Made by a program: the position numbers and the translations under genes | Assembly: GCA_020086605.1 (NCBI GenBank) | Contig: JACBWW010000090.1 | Span: 871,026 to 935,025, forward strand | Direction of reading: 5' to 3' | From: Lanius collurio | Lineage: Eukaryota > Chordata > Aves > Passeriformes > Laniidae | Length of the DNA stretch: 64,000 nucleotides | Shown here: in pieces, positions 37,001 to 46,130 of the stretch | Layout: each line of letters opens with the position of its first letter | Numbering within the stretch: position 1 is the stretch's first letter | The notes under the pieces: model-generated | Database searches by the model: none | Told to the model about the DNA's origin: nothing | What the model saw: the letters and a program-made list of their open reading frames with translations, nothing else

Positions 37001-39248
37001 GTCAACAAATATCAGCTTTAAAAGCAAACAGCATCAAAAAAGATAATCGGGTATTCCCAGCTTTTCCAAGAATAAGTTGACTGATTCTATCCTACACACA
37101 GGGTAACAACAACTAACCAATTTCAACTCCCAGCAGCCCACACATCACTCAGGATACTTATAACTCTAAGTGAAAAAGTTTGCATGTTTTGGAGGGCAAA
37201 GAAATGGACAAGTCCATCATCTCAACAGAAAAAGAAAAAAAAAAAAACACAAACACAACTGCTATTAATACAAGGGAACCCAACAAACCTCCTTCAAGTC
37301 TTTCAGAACCTGCTCATCTACACCCTCCTCTGCAAAGAGATCCCGGACACCTTCAATCACATCTTCAATAATGGACTTGTATAGTTCAGGCTACATTAGG
37401 AAAAAAATAGATATTTTCAAGTTAAGATGAGCATTAAGTCATTTGAAAAGGTAGCACAAACTCTAATCTCACTTTCTAAACTGCTGTTACAAACTGAACA
37501 GCAGGAACAGATCAGTTTAACAAACAGAATGTTGACTGCAAAGTCCACTCATTCTTTTAATTCTAACATCCCTAAAAAAGTACTGGATTTGAGCCTCAAA
37601 ATATTTCTTAGGCTACCAACAATTTGGTAAGAAAATCCTAGAAACATTCAAAAACCATTGCTGTTCAGTATTTTCACACAAGCATGTCTAACCATATTGT
37701 ATCATTCTAGAATCAGTGCTCCTAGTTTAGAGGTCAACCCATAACACAAGTTACTAAAAATAAACTGTGCCAGTTCCATCAGAAGCAGTATGTAAGGAAC
37801 CAGCAAAAAAATAATAGAGATTTATCCATTTTTTCTTTGTGGAAACAGTCTGATCCTGTATAGTAACCAAGCTGGGGAAATTTTAACACTACTTTTATCA
37901 ATATAGATTATTCATCTTATATTACAATAGGACACCAACAGAACATTTTATTCCTTCTTCTGCCTATGTCAATGATTAAATTCTCCAGTCAGACCTGGAC
38001 AGCAGATCCACATGAGCTTCAAGATTCCTATACTCCAATGCAAATGGAAGATAATGAGATTTTAGCAATTTAAAGCTCATTAATCTTGACTATCATTATC
38101 ACCAGAATAGCCTACACAAGGTGGAAAAAGAAGCTGAGATATTTCAGGAAACCTTACAAGACTCTGGATTAATAATTTAATTTTTTTAAACACCAAATTA
38201 ATATTTTACTGGTCTGAAGTTGTTCTAAAGTGTAGATGATAAACCATTTCTTTTCAAAGAAGATATTAAGAAGTAACACACTCTCTGGAAAAAGCAACCA
38301 ACACAACTACTTTAAAACCACCGTACTCATGTATAATTTCTTATCAGGGGTTATCAACCTCCAAAGACGACTCCTGCACTTTTTTCAGGACATTAGGAAG
38401 ATGAGGAAGGAAAAAAAAGTTTCCTCTTGTATGACTACACTAAAAGCTGCTGATCAACCCATATGTCAAATGGTCTGCCTTCACTGCTAATCCAAAAAAG
38501 AATCTGAATGTAAATCTTTCAAAAAAGCCTATTCATCTCCCAGGATTGCCAAGCTACGGTGAGTACAAATATTTATTGTGCTATATAAAAACTGCACACA
38601 GCAAGTGTAAAATTCAAACACCACACGCTTGCAAATTAGAGAAAAATGGTTACAGCACAGTACATTATTGTACTCCAGCTTAATCCCTTTACACACAGGC
38701 ACTCCTTCACCAGAACCAGGCCATGCATAGCGGGAACTGTCAAACTCCGGGTTTTTTGTGTGCAGTGGGGTGGCAGGAAGGGCTTATCCACATCCCATTC
38801 CAGCAAAGCCTCCAAGGCTCCCGTGGGAGTTCCGTCCTCTGAGGGAGCACCTGAAGGCCCAGGCAAGGCGAGGCGGCAGCGGACTAAACCTGCCATGGGC
38901 TAAAGGCCGCCGCCTCCCTCCCTGGCACTGCCGAGCTCGCACAGCGTCCCCGGCACCCTGGAACTACCCACTGCCAATCCCCGCCACAACACTATTGCCC
39001 ACAAACTCTCGTTTTCAACAGAAAAAAAATAAAAATTAAAAAAAAAAAAAAAAGCTTTCGAAGTCGTCCCTGGGCTTCCTGCCCCAGCGAACGAGCGGCG
39101 GCTCTTCCTCGGGCCGGGCGCGGGTGGCGAGTTCCTCATCGCTGCCCGCTGTGTCCCGAAAAGAGGAGTGACCAGACCCCCTAGCCTAGCCTAGCCCAGC
39201 CTAGCCTAGCCCGGCCCGGCCCCTCACCACGGGGTTGCCGTGAGCCAT
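27955..39248 (-). CDS. GTF2A1L: TFIIA alpha/beta-like factor (germ-cell general transcription factor), 9 exons
   Basis: Paralogue of the TFIIA large subunit. With TFIIA gamma it stabilises TBP on TATA DNA; in mammals it is largely testis/germ-cell specific. Exons in reading order: 39248-39228, 37390-37289, 36978-36855, 35469-35414, 34407-34374, 33198-32603, 31107-30835, 30021-29932 and 28062-27955. All are GT-AG with matching phases, giving about 467 residues (human about 478). The N-terminal helical domain has SIIEDVIEGVRDLFAEEGV and LKELWETKV (about residues 12-54). A long variable middle follows. Next comes an acidic region with a taspase-1-type site QVDGTGD (Asp about 333). The C-terminal beta-barrel half has DPLNSDDDVSEQD and KNKWKFYLKDGVM, ending in AEW. 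The ALF paralogue rather than GTF2A1 is indicated by the MAHGNPVPELYKS start and the neighbours. Start context CCATGG is good. Confidence 0.95.
28063..29931 (-). other. GTF2A1L intron 8
   Basis: Intron between the last two coding exons. It contains a run of 23 A on the + strand at 29259-29281. Otherwise AT-rich, with no feature recognised. Confidence 0.8.
29259..29281. repeat. Poly(A) tract
   Basis: Twenty-three consecutive A on the + strand, in GTF2A1L intron 8. No LINE or retrocopy body is recognisable upstream. Confidence 0.9.
29932..30021 (-). CDS. GTF2A1L: GTF2A1L exon 8 (start of TFIIA beta domain)
   Basis: A 90-base exon encoding DPLNSDDDVSEQDIADLFDT, then DNVIVCQYEK, a near-invariant TFIIA C-terminal sequence. 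Acceptor TCTCTAG, donor GTACAG. Confidence 0.97.
30022..30834 (-). other. GTF2A1L intron 7
   Basis: An 813-base intron that carries the strong hairpin at 30371-30471. Nothing else recognised. Confidence 0.8.
30371..30471 (+). repeat. Near-perfect inverted repeat (hairpin) flanked by AAAACCTAG direct repeats
   Basis: Left arm 30374-30408 and right arm 30420-30454 pair over about 30 positions. The inner 21 pairs (30388-30408 with 30420-30440) are unbroken if G-U is allowed, around an 11-base loop. AAAACCTAG occurs at 30370-30378 and again at 30463-30471. Either a tiny foldback element with target-site duplication or a pre-miRNA-like stem. Confidence 0.75.
30835..31107 (-). CDS. GTF2A1L: GTF2A1L exon 7 (acidic region with taspase-1-type site)
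   Basis: Encodes an Asp/Glu-rich segment including GMSQVDGTGDVSSKEQ and DDEDLQIDIAEE, ending at donor GTAATT. The 3' boundary is firm. The 5' boundary (GAGCAG|GTGG at 31108) was chosen because it is the AG that keeps phase 0 with exon 6 and lies close upstream of conserved residues. The open frame runs on to 31218, so a more distal acceptor is possible. Confidence 0.82.
31108..32602 (-). other. GTF2A1L intron 6
   Basis: Intron from GTAAGG, ending at the chosen acceptor. AT-rich. A 103-codon open frame on the + strand (32124-32435) has no recognisable domain. Nothing else seen. Confidence 0.7.
32603..33198 (-). CDS. GTF2A1L: GTF2A1L exon 6 (variable middle region)
   Basis: A 596-base exon. 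It starts QFYRVNVPVVVTQASGHGS, followed by HYPMQQIFHPLGQASVLQAS, matching the start of the mammalian middle exon. It then diverges to a Gln/Ser-rich linker and ends with PDDIIDLIIAGKILDENAFL and SSDK before donor GTAAGG. Confidence 0.93.
33199..34373 (-). other. GTF2A1L intron 5
   Basis: Intron from GTAAGG to CTGTAG. It contains a short AAAT repeat at about 33487-33504. Nothing else seen. Confidence 0.8.
34374..34407 (-). CDS. GTF2A1L: GTF2A1L exon 5 (microexon-sized)
   Basis: A 34-base exon encoding MPAGVMLQPAP plus one base of Gly. Acceptor CCTTTACAG, donor GTAAGG. Matches the PAGVTLQ stretch of mammalian GTF2A1L. The mammalian residues just before it (SSANFTFPGYP-like) are not seen here, so this exon may be shorter or use a different acceptor. 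Confidence 0.88.
34408..35413 (-). other. GTF2A1L intron 4
   Basis: Intron from GTATGT to TTTACAG. No internal feature recognised. This is where an exon matching the missing mammalian segment would be expected, but I could not find one. Confidence 0.7.
35414..35469 (-). CDS. GTF2A1L: GTF2A1L exon 4
   Basis: A 56-base exon encoding SFVIQAGRGLQHFSAAEL after a split Ala codon, matching mammalian SLVIPAGRTLPSFTTAEL. Acceptor is a T-run ending TATATAG; donor GTATGT. Entry phase 1 and exit phase 0 fit the neighbours. Confidence 0.9.
35470..36854 (-). other. GTF2A1L intron 3
   Basis: Intron from GTCAGA to TATATAG. It contains an A/C-rich low-complexity tract on the + strand (about 36030-36105). 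No exon seen. Confidence 0.8.
36030..36105. repeat. A/C-rich low-complexity tract
   Basis: Runs of A interspersed with C (AAACAAACAAACAC and similar) in GTF2A1L intron 3. Confidence 0.75.
36855..36978 (-). CDS. GTF2A1L: GTF2A1L exon 3
   Basis: A 124-base exon encoding LWETKVTQSRATEGFF, then SPQFSLQLPHSSHGVLQTSA. Acceptor CCTGCAG, donor GTCAGA (phase 1). Read past the donor, the frame continues only to a nearby stop. Confidence 0.93.
37289..37390 (-). CDS. GTF2A1L: GTF2A1L exon 2 (TFIIA N-terminal helices)
   Basis: A 102-base exon encoding PELYKSIIEDVIEGVRDLFA, then EEGVDEQVLKDLKE, the four-helix-bundle region that pairs with TFIIA gamma. Acceptor AATGTAG, donor GTTTGT. Phase 0 on both sides. 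Confidence 0.95.
39021..39052. repeat. A-rich tract inside the GTF2A1L CpG island
   Basis: Two A-runs separated by TAAAAATT on the + strand, placed between two GC-rich blocks. Confidence 0.85.
39181..39222 (-). repeat. Pentamer array (GGCTA/GGCTG/GGCCG)n at start of intron 1
   Basis: On the + strand CTAGC is repeated about six times with a CCAGC variant, then CCGGC twice. It lies within 50 bases of the exon 1 donor. On the transcribed strand it gives regularly spaced GG pairs. Confidence 0.85.
39228..39248 (-). CDS. GTF2A1L: GTF2A1L exon 1 (7 codons)
   Basis: ATG GCT CAC GGC AAC CCC GTG, then donor GTGAGG. Encodes MAHGNPV, the counterpart of mammalian MACLNPV. Phase 0 exit into exon 2. Too short to show as an open frame on its own. 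Confidence 0.9.
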
Positions 39249-39293
39249 GGCAGCGGTAGCCGCCGCCTCAGCGCCGCCCGCCTTTAAGGCACC

Positions 39294-39307
39294 GTTGCCA
39301 GGGGGAC
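39294..39307 (-). promoter_or_regulatory. X-box-like RFX site upstream of GTF2A1L ATG
   Basis: On the - strand GTCCCC-CT-GGCAAC fits GTNRCC(N0-3)RGYAAC with one mismatch. It lies about 46 bases upstream of the start codon. Confidence 0.4.
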
Positions 39308-39315
39308 GCAGCCGG

Positions 39316-39347
39316 CCCCGTCCGGGCCTTGCCCCGTCCGGGCCTTG
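39316..39347. repeat. Perfect 16-base tandem duplication in GTF2A1L promoter
   Basis: CCCCGTCCGGGCCTTG occurs twice without a gap (39316-39331 and 39332-39347). Confidence 0.9.
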
Positions 39348-39370
39348 CCCGCCGGCCCTGCAAGGCGCCT

Positions 39371-42300
39371 TTCCCCCCACACACCCGAAAATCGTGGGGG
39401 TTCTGGGGCACCTGCTGCTAAACCCAGAAAACTAAGACTAAACCCTAAAACTAAGAGTGACTCGCCACAGTCCGGTCTGGGCTCCAGGCTCCAGCCCGAA
39501 GCATCACCTTGTGAGCACAGGATTTATCTGGAGAGGCTCATTTGTCCCCGTGGTGCAGGAATGCACCGAGGAAAGCTGGCTACAGAAGCGTATCATTTTG
39601 CTCTAATAAACCCTGAAGTCGTGATTACCTCCTAAACGGCGATAGCTGAAGCTAAGCATTGCAGTTAAGCAGCAGCAATCTGGTACAACTACTCAATTAT
39701 TGCTTACATTTGCAGCAATCTGTTCGTATGTTAATACAGAGATCTACCAATTTAGCAGTTACTAATCTGGAAAAATGCTCATTAATCTCATATATGTACT
39801 CCCGTATATACTTAGGTCTTTATGCACCTTCCATCGGTGTTGCCTTGAGGGTTCTGAGAACCTGGAAGCATAATCTCTTTTTCCTTTCTTTTTTCGTTTG
39901 TTTTTCATTTTTTAGGTAGCTATGTCATTACAGTGCTGTTTGGCTTGTGAAAAGGAAACTCACCCATTAAGCTTTAATTTTAAGGCTTGCGCATCCTGAA
40001 AAATGAAAATATTTTAATGAAAATGTTGTCAGACCCTTAATTAAATAGCCAGGCTAACACCTACAAAATAGAAGAAGCAACATCCTTAATAAGCTGCGTT
40101 TTCACAAGTGAGACAAATGCAATTTGCTATTGAAGTAATTTTTCTCTGCAAGAAAATATGTTTCATGACACTCCTTAAGTCTTGAATTAAACAGCAGTTG
40201 CATATTCAGCTGTTCTGCATGCCCTCCATCATTGTGAGGAAAAGGCAAGCCATATTGCTTGGCTTACAGAATAATTTAAATAATAAACCATTTTTTTAAA
40301 AGCACAGTGCTCATTTGAAACTGCCTGGGATAGTGCATACCAGAAGTGTCCTTATTCTTCTCCTGACTGTTTTTTCCTGTCGTGTTAGCAAAGATAGCAG
40401 GAAGGAGCTGCAGCCTTGAGGATCTCGCTGCACCCTGAAGGTCGCAGATGGGGATTGCGCAGCTGGACGCCGCTTCCTCATCAGACAGCCAGACCTGACA
40501 GAGAGCCATCGCCTTGCCAGTACAGGGCTTCTAGAAAGGTGGAAGAAAGAAGATTTATAAATTATTTCTACCTCTTTTTGTTTATCTAGGGATTACAAAG
40601 TGCTTTGGAATCAGAACAGTTTGTGTGCCTAACTTCAAAAAGAAGGAGAGCTGGGGAGCTGGATACCAGAGGACTGCTCAGCTATCTCAGACAGTGGTCA
40701 GGTGACTTTGCCTGTGTCCACAGGAAAATTTGCAGACCAAAGCAAATTATCCTTACCTGCACTTGAGGTGGCCAGCATGTCTCTGTGTTTGCATTCCCAC
40801 AAGGCAGTGTGGCCATCCCCCATCTGTTCTAAATTATACCCTTTGTATTGTGAATAACAAAGGGCCTGTCACCAGGTCAATGTGTCAGCTCCCTTCATGC
40901 TGAGACAGCAGATAAACCTACTTATAGTACACAGATATCACTGGGGATAAAGTAGAAACTGGGAATGGGAATATGACTTTCCAAGCTGCACAGGGAGGTT
41001 GCAGAGGGCACTTCTTCCTAACCAAGACACTTCTATTTTCATCTGCAGCCTAGCAGCACACCTTATATAATTTCTTTTACAAATTCCTAGGGAAGGTGTC
41101 TTTTAGTCCAAGCACTGTCAGCTGAACAGTGTGAGAAAGCCTGGTATGCACAGAAAAAATCCAGTCACTTCTGAACAAGTGGAGAAATATTAAAATATCT
41201 GTGACTAGCATTACTCATACTGACTGGCTAGCTTTGATATGGTGAGCTTAACCTACTATCTGTATCCTGCAGTATAAAGTACAACCCTGTGGTCATTTTC
41301 ATGCTTATGGAAGTTTTTAACATTTAATCCCACTTCTAAGCGAAGAAACTGAGGCATAGACCCACCCAATATCTTGTCCAAGCTCACAAATCACAGCCAG
41401 GAACAGCAATGAGGTTTCATGAATCTTGGTTCAGCTTCCAGTCCAGCTCTCCCCACTCTAGTCTCTTCAAGTGCTCACAAGGTTTAGAGAAGAGTCTATG
41501 GAAAAGATTAGCATGCTCTTCAATCCCTCCTGATTTTTCAGGGGTTTTGTCTGCCTTTGGGATAGTGCTGCTTAAGGGCATCTCAAACATTCATTTACTA
41601 GACAGGATTTAATTTGTAATTATTTATACTCCTTTTGGTACATGATGTCTAGAGAAGATTTATTTTTGGATGATAAGCCTTTATTAATCATTAAAAAAAA
41701 AAATTACCATTTTCAAATGTCTTCCCTCTAAGAAACAGAAACACTCAGGACACTCAGATGCTTGGTCATGAATGCCCTCTCCTGTTCAAATTCAGCATTG
41801 CTGCTGGAGAGGAACACGGCCACACAACTGCAAGACTGCAAAATTCTTTCTCAAGGCATATTATACAAATACCGTCTTGCCCTTTCTTTCCAAGTGAAGG
41901 CAATCATTCTTAGGAGGAACTGGTTGCAGAATTCAGGCAGTCCTCGTGGAGATAACATGACACGAGCTGAGGTGTAATTTCATTTTAAAGATATCCTCTA
42001 ACACGTTCCCTTTGTTTTCAGCTGTTGACTCATAGATATATGGCACTCCAGTCTCATAACCAATTTTATTAACAGTGTGATTTTGTTACAAGCTCCATCA
42101 TTTCCCTCGGAGTTCTGAGACAGATAATACTGGGACCTGTGATTTGTTCCTTTTTCATTTATCATGCGTGACTCCTGTTTCTTCAAGAGCCACTCTTTTT
42201 TTTCACCTCATTTAACCCACTTTATCAGAACTATAGAAAGACCTCTCCCTTAATTCAATTTAAATTTTCAGGACATTCAGTGGTTTATGAAGGGCTCTGA

Positions 42301-45300
42301 CCTGTACAAACTGCTGTATAAAAATGGCAGTCTGATGGATTGAATATACTGAATAGTACTGTGTATCCCAGCTCCTCAATAAGCCCAAAGACTTGTGTAG
42401 TAGCAGGAAGCCTAATTAAGGATGAAACAAGCCTTGCCTCTCCTAAATATCACCCTTATACATCTGCCTTATTGGGACAGAAATCCTCGAAGGGAAACAG
42501 CAGCCACCTGGGGTGGGGAGGGGCCATTTCACTGTGCTTATTCTTGTCCCTTTCTGTCACACTCCTGCTGGTGTCAGGCTCAGTGCTCAACCCCTGTTCC
42601 CTCACCCCCTTTGCTGTCTGCCTTCTTTCCCTGGGTATGATGTACATATGTTTATACCGCCCTTTTTTCCCAAGAGACCCCAACCTCTCAACTTGCATCC
42701 TAAGAAAGGTACAGTCCAGCTCCCTCCTCTTTTTTCCATTGTCTTTGCCTTCATGGCTTGCTAAGTCTTTTCCCTGCTGTCTGGTTTTACCCTTCTTCAT
42801 CAGTGGTTGAAATCTCATCCCTTCCTCACCTGTCTGAAATTGCCACTCATCTGCTTTTGGCTCCCTGGCTCCAGTGGGGAGGGATTAGCTATTAGAGGGG
42901 TGCAGAATCCCACAGAGGCAGGGTGCAGTGGGAGAATAAATGCCAGAAACATAGATTTTTCCTTATCTGAATTAGCTGCTGGAAATCCATCATTAAGCAG
43001 ACGATTGCAGAAGTCCAGCAGTTTTAGTGTGATGGTAAATAAAAGCAGAGCAGCACGTTTTGGTCAAGGCCAGTTTTCTCTGCCTATCTTTGCATTTGAT
43101 AATCTCAAGAGGAATAAAGCTGAGTGACCACATCAGGCCTTTGCACCAGCAGTGGAATTTGCAGCACCAAGAAACCACTAAAATCACCCAGCAAGTGACT
43201 TTGAGATACAGGCTGAAGCACAGTGTTGTGGCTTACCACAGAAGTGGTTTTTTGCAAAGAGTTGTTTGCAGTTTCCTCTAGACCTGATCAGAACCAATCC
43301 AAATCCTGGTTTGCAGTCAGGCTGTCCTTCTTACTGCCTCATTAATACCAATTTAACTCTGCTAAAGAATAACTCAGATGTGTAGAGACTAACCTTCCTT
43401 GCCATATTGGGTGTGAGAAGCATTTATATGAGGACCCCAATATTCATTAAAGGGCATATTCCTGAGCTTCCTTTTCTGAGAAAACAAGGAGGGGCTCCTG
43501 TTGTCCTAATACACAGTGTACACACCTTTTCATTTTTTTTTTTTTTTAATTTTTTTTTACCCCCAGCTCTTTTATCTAGACCTACCCTGAGCAGATTTTC
43601 TGCACTCTCCTTTTGACCTTATAATCACATCATTAACAGCAAAGATATTCAGTAATGGATTTACATGGAGGAGGCTAAGATGGCCTTTTCCCTTTTCTGT
43701 TCAGGCAGTGGATGGCTCCCTCCACTTCGGATGAAGTCTCATCTAAAATCCCAGTGTCATTACTCACATTTAGATGGTAACATCTGCTCCACGTTACAGA
43801 TGACAGATGAAGGTCCCTTCCCAGATGGCAGTCCAAGAAGGTAACAGTGGAAGCTCACCTCTGGATATCACCAAGCTAATACCTACATTATTGCTTTAAA
43901 GCTCCCTGTTTCACTGCTGGGTTTTGTTTGATATTTTCATTGTATTCCCTACAGCATGACCTTGTCACGTCTCTGGCATGAGCAAGACTGTCCTGAGGAC
44001 AGGCCACCATTGCCCAGAGCAGTGCACATGTAAATCAGGGATGCTTCAGGCCCAGCAAGTTCTGCTTGGTGCACAATGGCAGGATGTACTGTATGAATCC
44101 AGGTCCTGCTGCATGGTCTGGCACTGCCCTGCTTGGGTGAGGAACCTTCACTGTGCCCCCCCATCACCTGCTGTGCCAGCGGTGGCTCTGCCCATGCTCC
44201 CCCTGCTCCTTCTCCAGCTGCTTCTGCTCACCTCTCCACCCCAGGAGACCATTCACTTCCTTTCCCCACCCAGCCACCCACAGCAATTCCCAACTCTGTA
44301 TTCAGTACCTTCCCTTGAAGGCACTTCTCTGCATGGGTTCCCCACCACTTTTCTGTTACAGTCCCCTTCCTAGGTAAACTTTTAAACTTGACTTGGAGAT
44401 GCATCAGTTCACCTTGGACAGAACTCTCCATGCAAACATGCTCTGCCTGCTCCCCTCTCCTGCCAGCTCCCTGCTCACTCCCTGCTTCCTCTCTCTTATC
44501 TCTACTGCTGGTCACTCTTTGCACATCTCTTCTACTCCCAGCACATCCCTGCTTCTGACTTTTTCCCCTTGGACTTTTATTGTTGGGAATGAAAGTTATT
44601 CTCAAACCAAAAAGGCCATCACAATGCAAAGTAATACTAGACTGTACCCACCCACAACAAGAAATACCTAATCATACTGGGGGTTGGGATGGCAAAGCAG
44701 AATTTTGAGCCAGTGCTTTTTTTTTATTTTTATTAGTGACGATTCAGCAGGGAACATGAGCTACAACATCTTATGCTTGTTATTGTAAAAAAATTACATG
44801 TTGTTTTTGCTAAGAACAGTGCTATTTTATAGCACATACAAGGCACTGCAAATACTGGGAAGCTGTCCCAAAAATAAATGTTTTCATGTTTTTACTTATA
44901 TTCTAGCAATTTGCCATCTCGCTTTTTCATGTCCCTGAATCATGTTGTTCACTGATACTTTTAAACATTGCAAAATGTTTAAGCTCTGTAAGGGGACTAT
45001 ACTTTTGCTAGATACCTGCATTCCATTTGCAGGTGCTCACTGAAGGATAGCACACCACTGAAGTGAAAATGGATGTTAACTTTATTTCCCAGTGTTTCCC
45101 AGAATAGCTGATTGCTTTGCTACAGACACAGAAGCACAGGACAAGTGGCACGGTTATTTTATTCTTTAAGCCCATTCTTTGAATGCTGCCTCATAAACCT
45201 CTTGCCTCATTCCCATATTTCCCCACAGAGGTCTCACTGTTTCCCTAGTAACAGAACAGGCTTTAAAAATTGTGAAAGTGTTAAACAGTTGTCGCTACAT

Positions 45301-45404
45301 TATATTGAAATATCCCAGAGAGACGAGAGGGAGCACTCAATAGGAAAAACCACTACATTCTTTGGGTTAGCAGTGCTATGGAAATAAGGCAGAAAAGGGT
45401 CTGC
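39371..45404. other. Intergenic region upstream of GTF2A1L
   Basis: No coding exon or named repeat recognised. It contains a T-rich tract at about 43533-43559 and a C/T-rich stretch (about 44150-44560) that keeps several frames open by composition alone. Confidence 0.7.
43533..43559. repeat. T-rich tract
   Basis: Two T-runs separated by AA in intergenic sequence. Confidence 0.85.
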
Positions 45405-45919
45405 CATAAACCATTATGAGACCCCACATGGTGCTGCATCCAGCTCTGGGGCCCCCAACATAAGACAGACACAGACCTGCTGAAGCGAGTCCAGAGGGTG
45501 CCCACAGAGATGCTCAGGAGGCTGGTGCCCCTCTCCTGTGAACACAGATGGAGAGAGCTGGGCTTGTTCAGCCTGGAAAAGAGAAAAGCTCCAGGGACAC
45601 CTTACAGTACTTCCCAGTACCTAAAGGGGGCTACAAAAAGCTGTTAAAAGAGCAATTAGTGATAGGACAAGGGGGAATGGCTTTAAATTGAAAGAGGACA
45701 GGTTTGGATTAGATGTTAGGAAAAAATTCTTTACCGTGAGGGTGATGAGGCACTGGCATAGGTTGCCAGAGAAGCTGTGGGTGCCACAACCCTGGAAGTG
45801 TTCATGGTTGGCTGGGACTTTCACAACCTGGTCTAGTGAAAATTGTCCCTATCCATGGCAGGGGGATTGGAACTGGATAATCTTCAAGGTCCCTTCCACC
45901 CCAAACCATTCCATGATAA
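45405..45919 (+). repeat. CR1 LINE, 3' end copy
   Basis: Frames give LVPLSCEHRWRELGLFSLEK-like, then [37 protein letters not shown]. The 3' UTR wording CCTGGTCTAGTG, CCATGGCAGGGGGATTGGAA and AAGGTCCCTTCC ends in CCATTCCATGAT. Frames are broken, so it is inactive. Confidence 0.93.
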
Positions 45920-46124
45920 ATGTAATACAGTGCATCGCTGAGCTTTCTGCAACCAGCTTTATCTAATATAAGGAATGATATTTCCCACTCACAGACTAGA
46001 ACTGTTCTTTCTAATTAGCTGCAATACCTGATGATCAAGATCAACCAGTTAACTATAGTAAATTCAAAACTAGCTCGATATATTTCTACTGAGAGGACAA
46101 CAAAGTGCTAGTTTGAAATACAAC

Positions 46125-46130
46125 TTTATT
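46125..46130 (-). terminator. Possible distal polyadenylation signal
   Basis: AATAAA on the - strand, followed by GTTGTATTTC and TTTGTTGTCC. It would imply a STON1 3' UTR of about 4.1 kb or an unannotated transcript. Confidence 0.25.

Larger units (their letters stand above)
37391..39227 (-). other. GTF2A1L intron 1
   Basis: Begins GTGAGG inside the CpG island, followed by the GGCTA/GGCCGG pentamer array and an A-rich tract (39021-39052 on the + strand). The remainder is AT-rich with no recognised feature. Confidence 0.8.
38850..39370 (-). promoter_or_regulatory. CpG island promoter of GTF2A1L
   Basis: A G+C-rich, CpG-dense block around the GTF2A1L start codon, set in AT-rich surroundings and interrupted by an A-rich tract at 39021-39052. 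Upstream of the ATG it contains an X-box-like RFX site (39294-39307) and a 16-base tandem duplication (39316-39347). Confidence 0.75.

Noticed and set aside
42340..42818. 156-codon + and 120-codon - strand frames in the intergenic region
   Set aside because: C/T-rich low-complexity sequence keeps frames open; no motif, splice context or homologous neighbour expected here.
44133..44629. Overlapping 60-133-codon frames on both strands
   Set aside because: Pyrimidine-rich composition artefact; overlapping frames on both strands, none with a recognisable fold or family.
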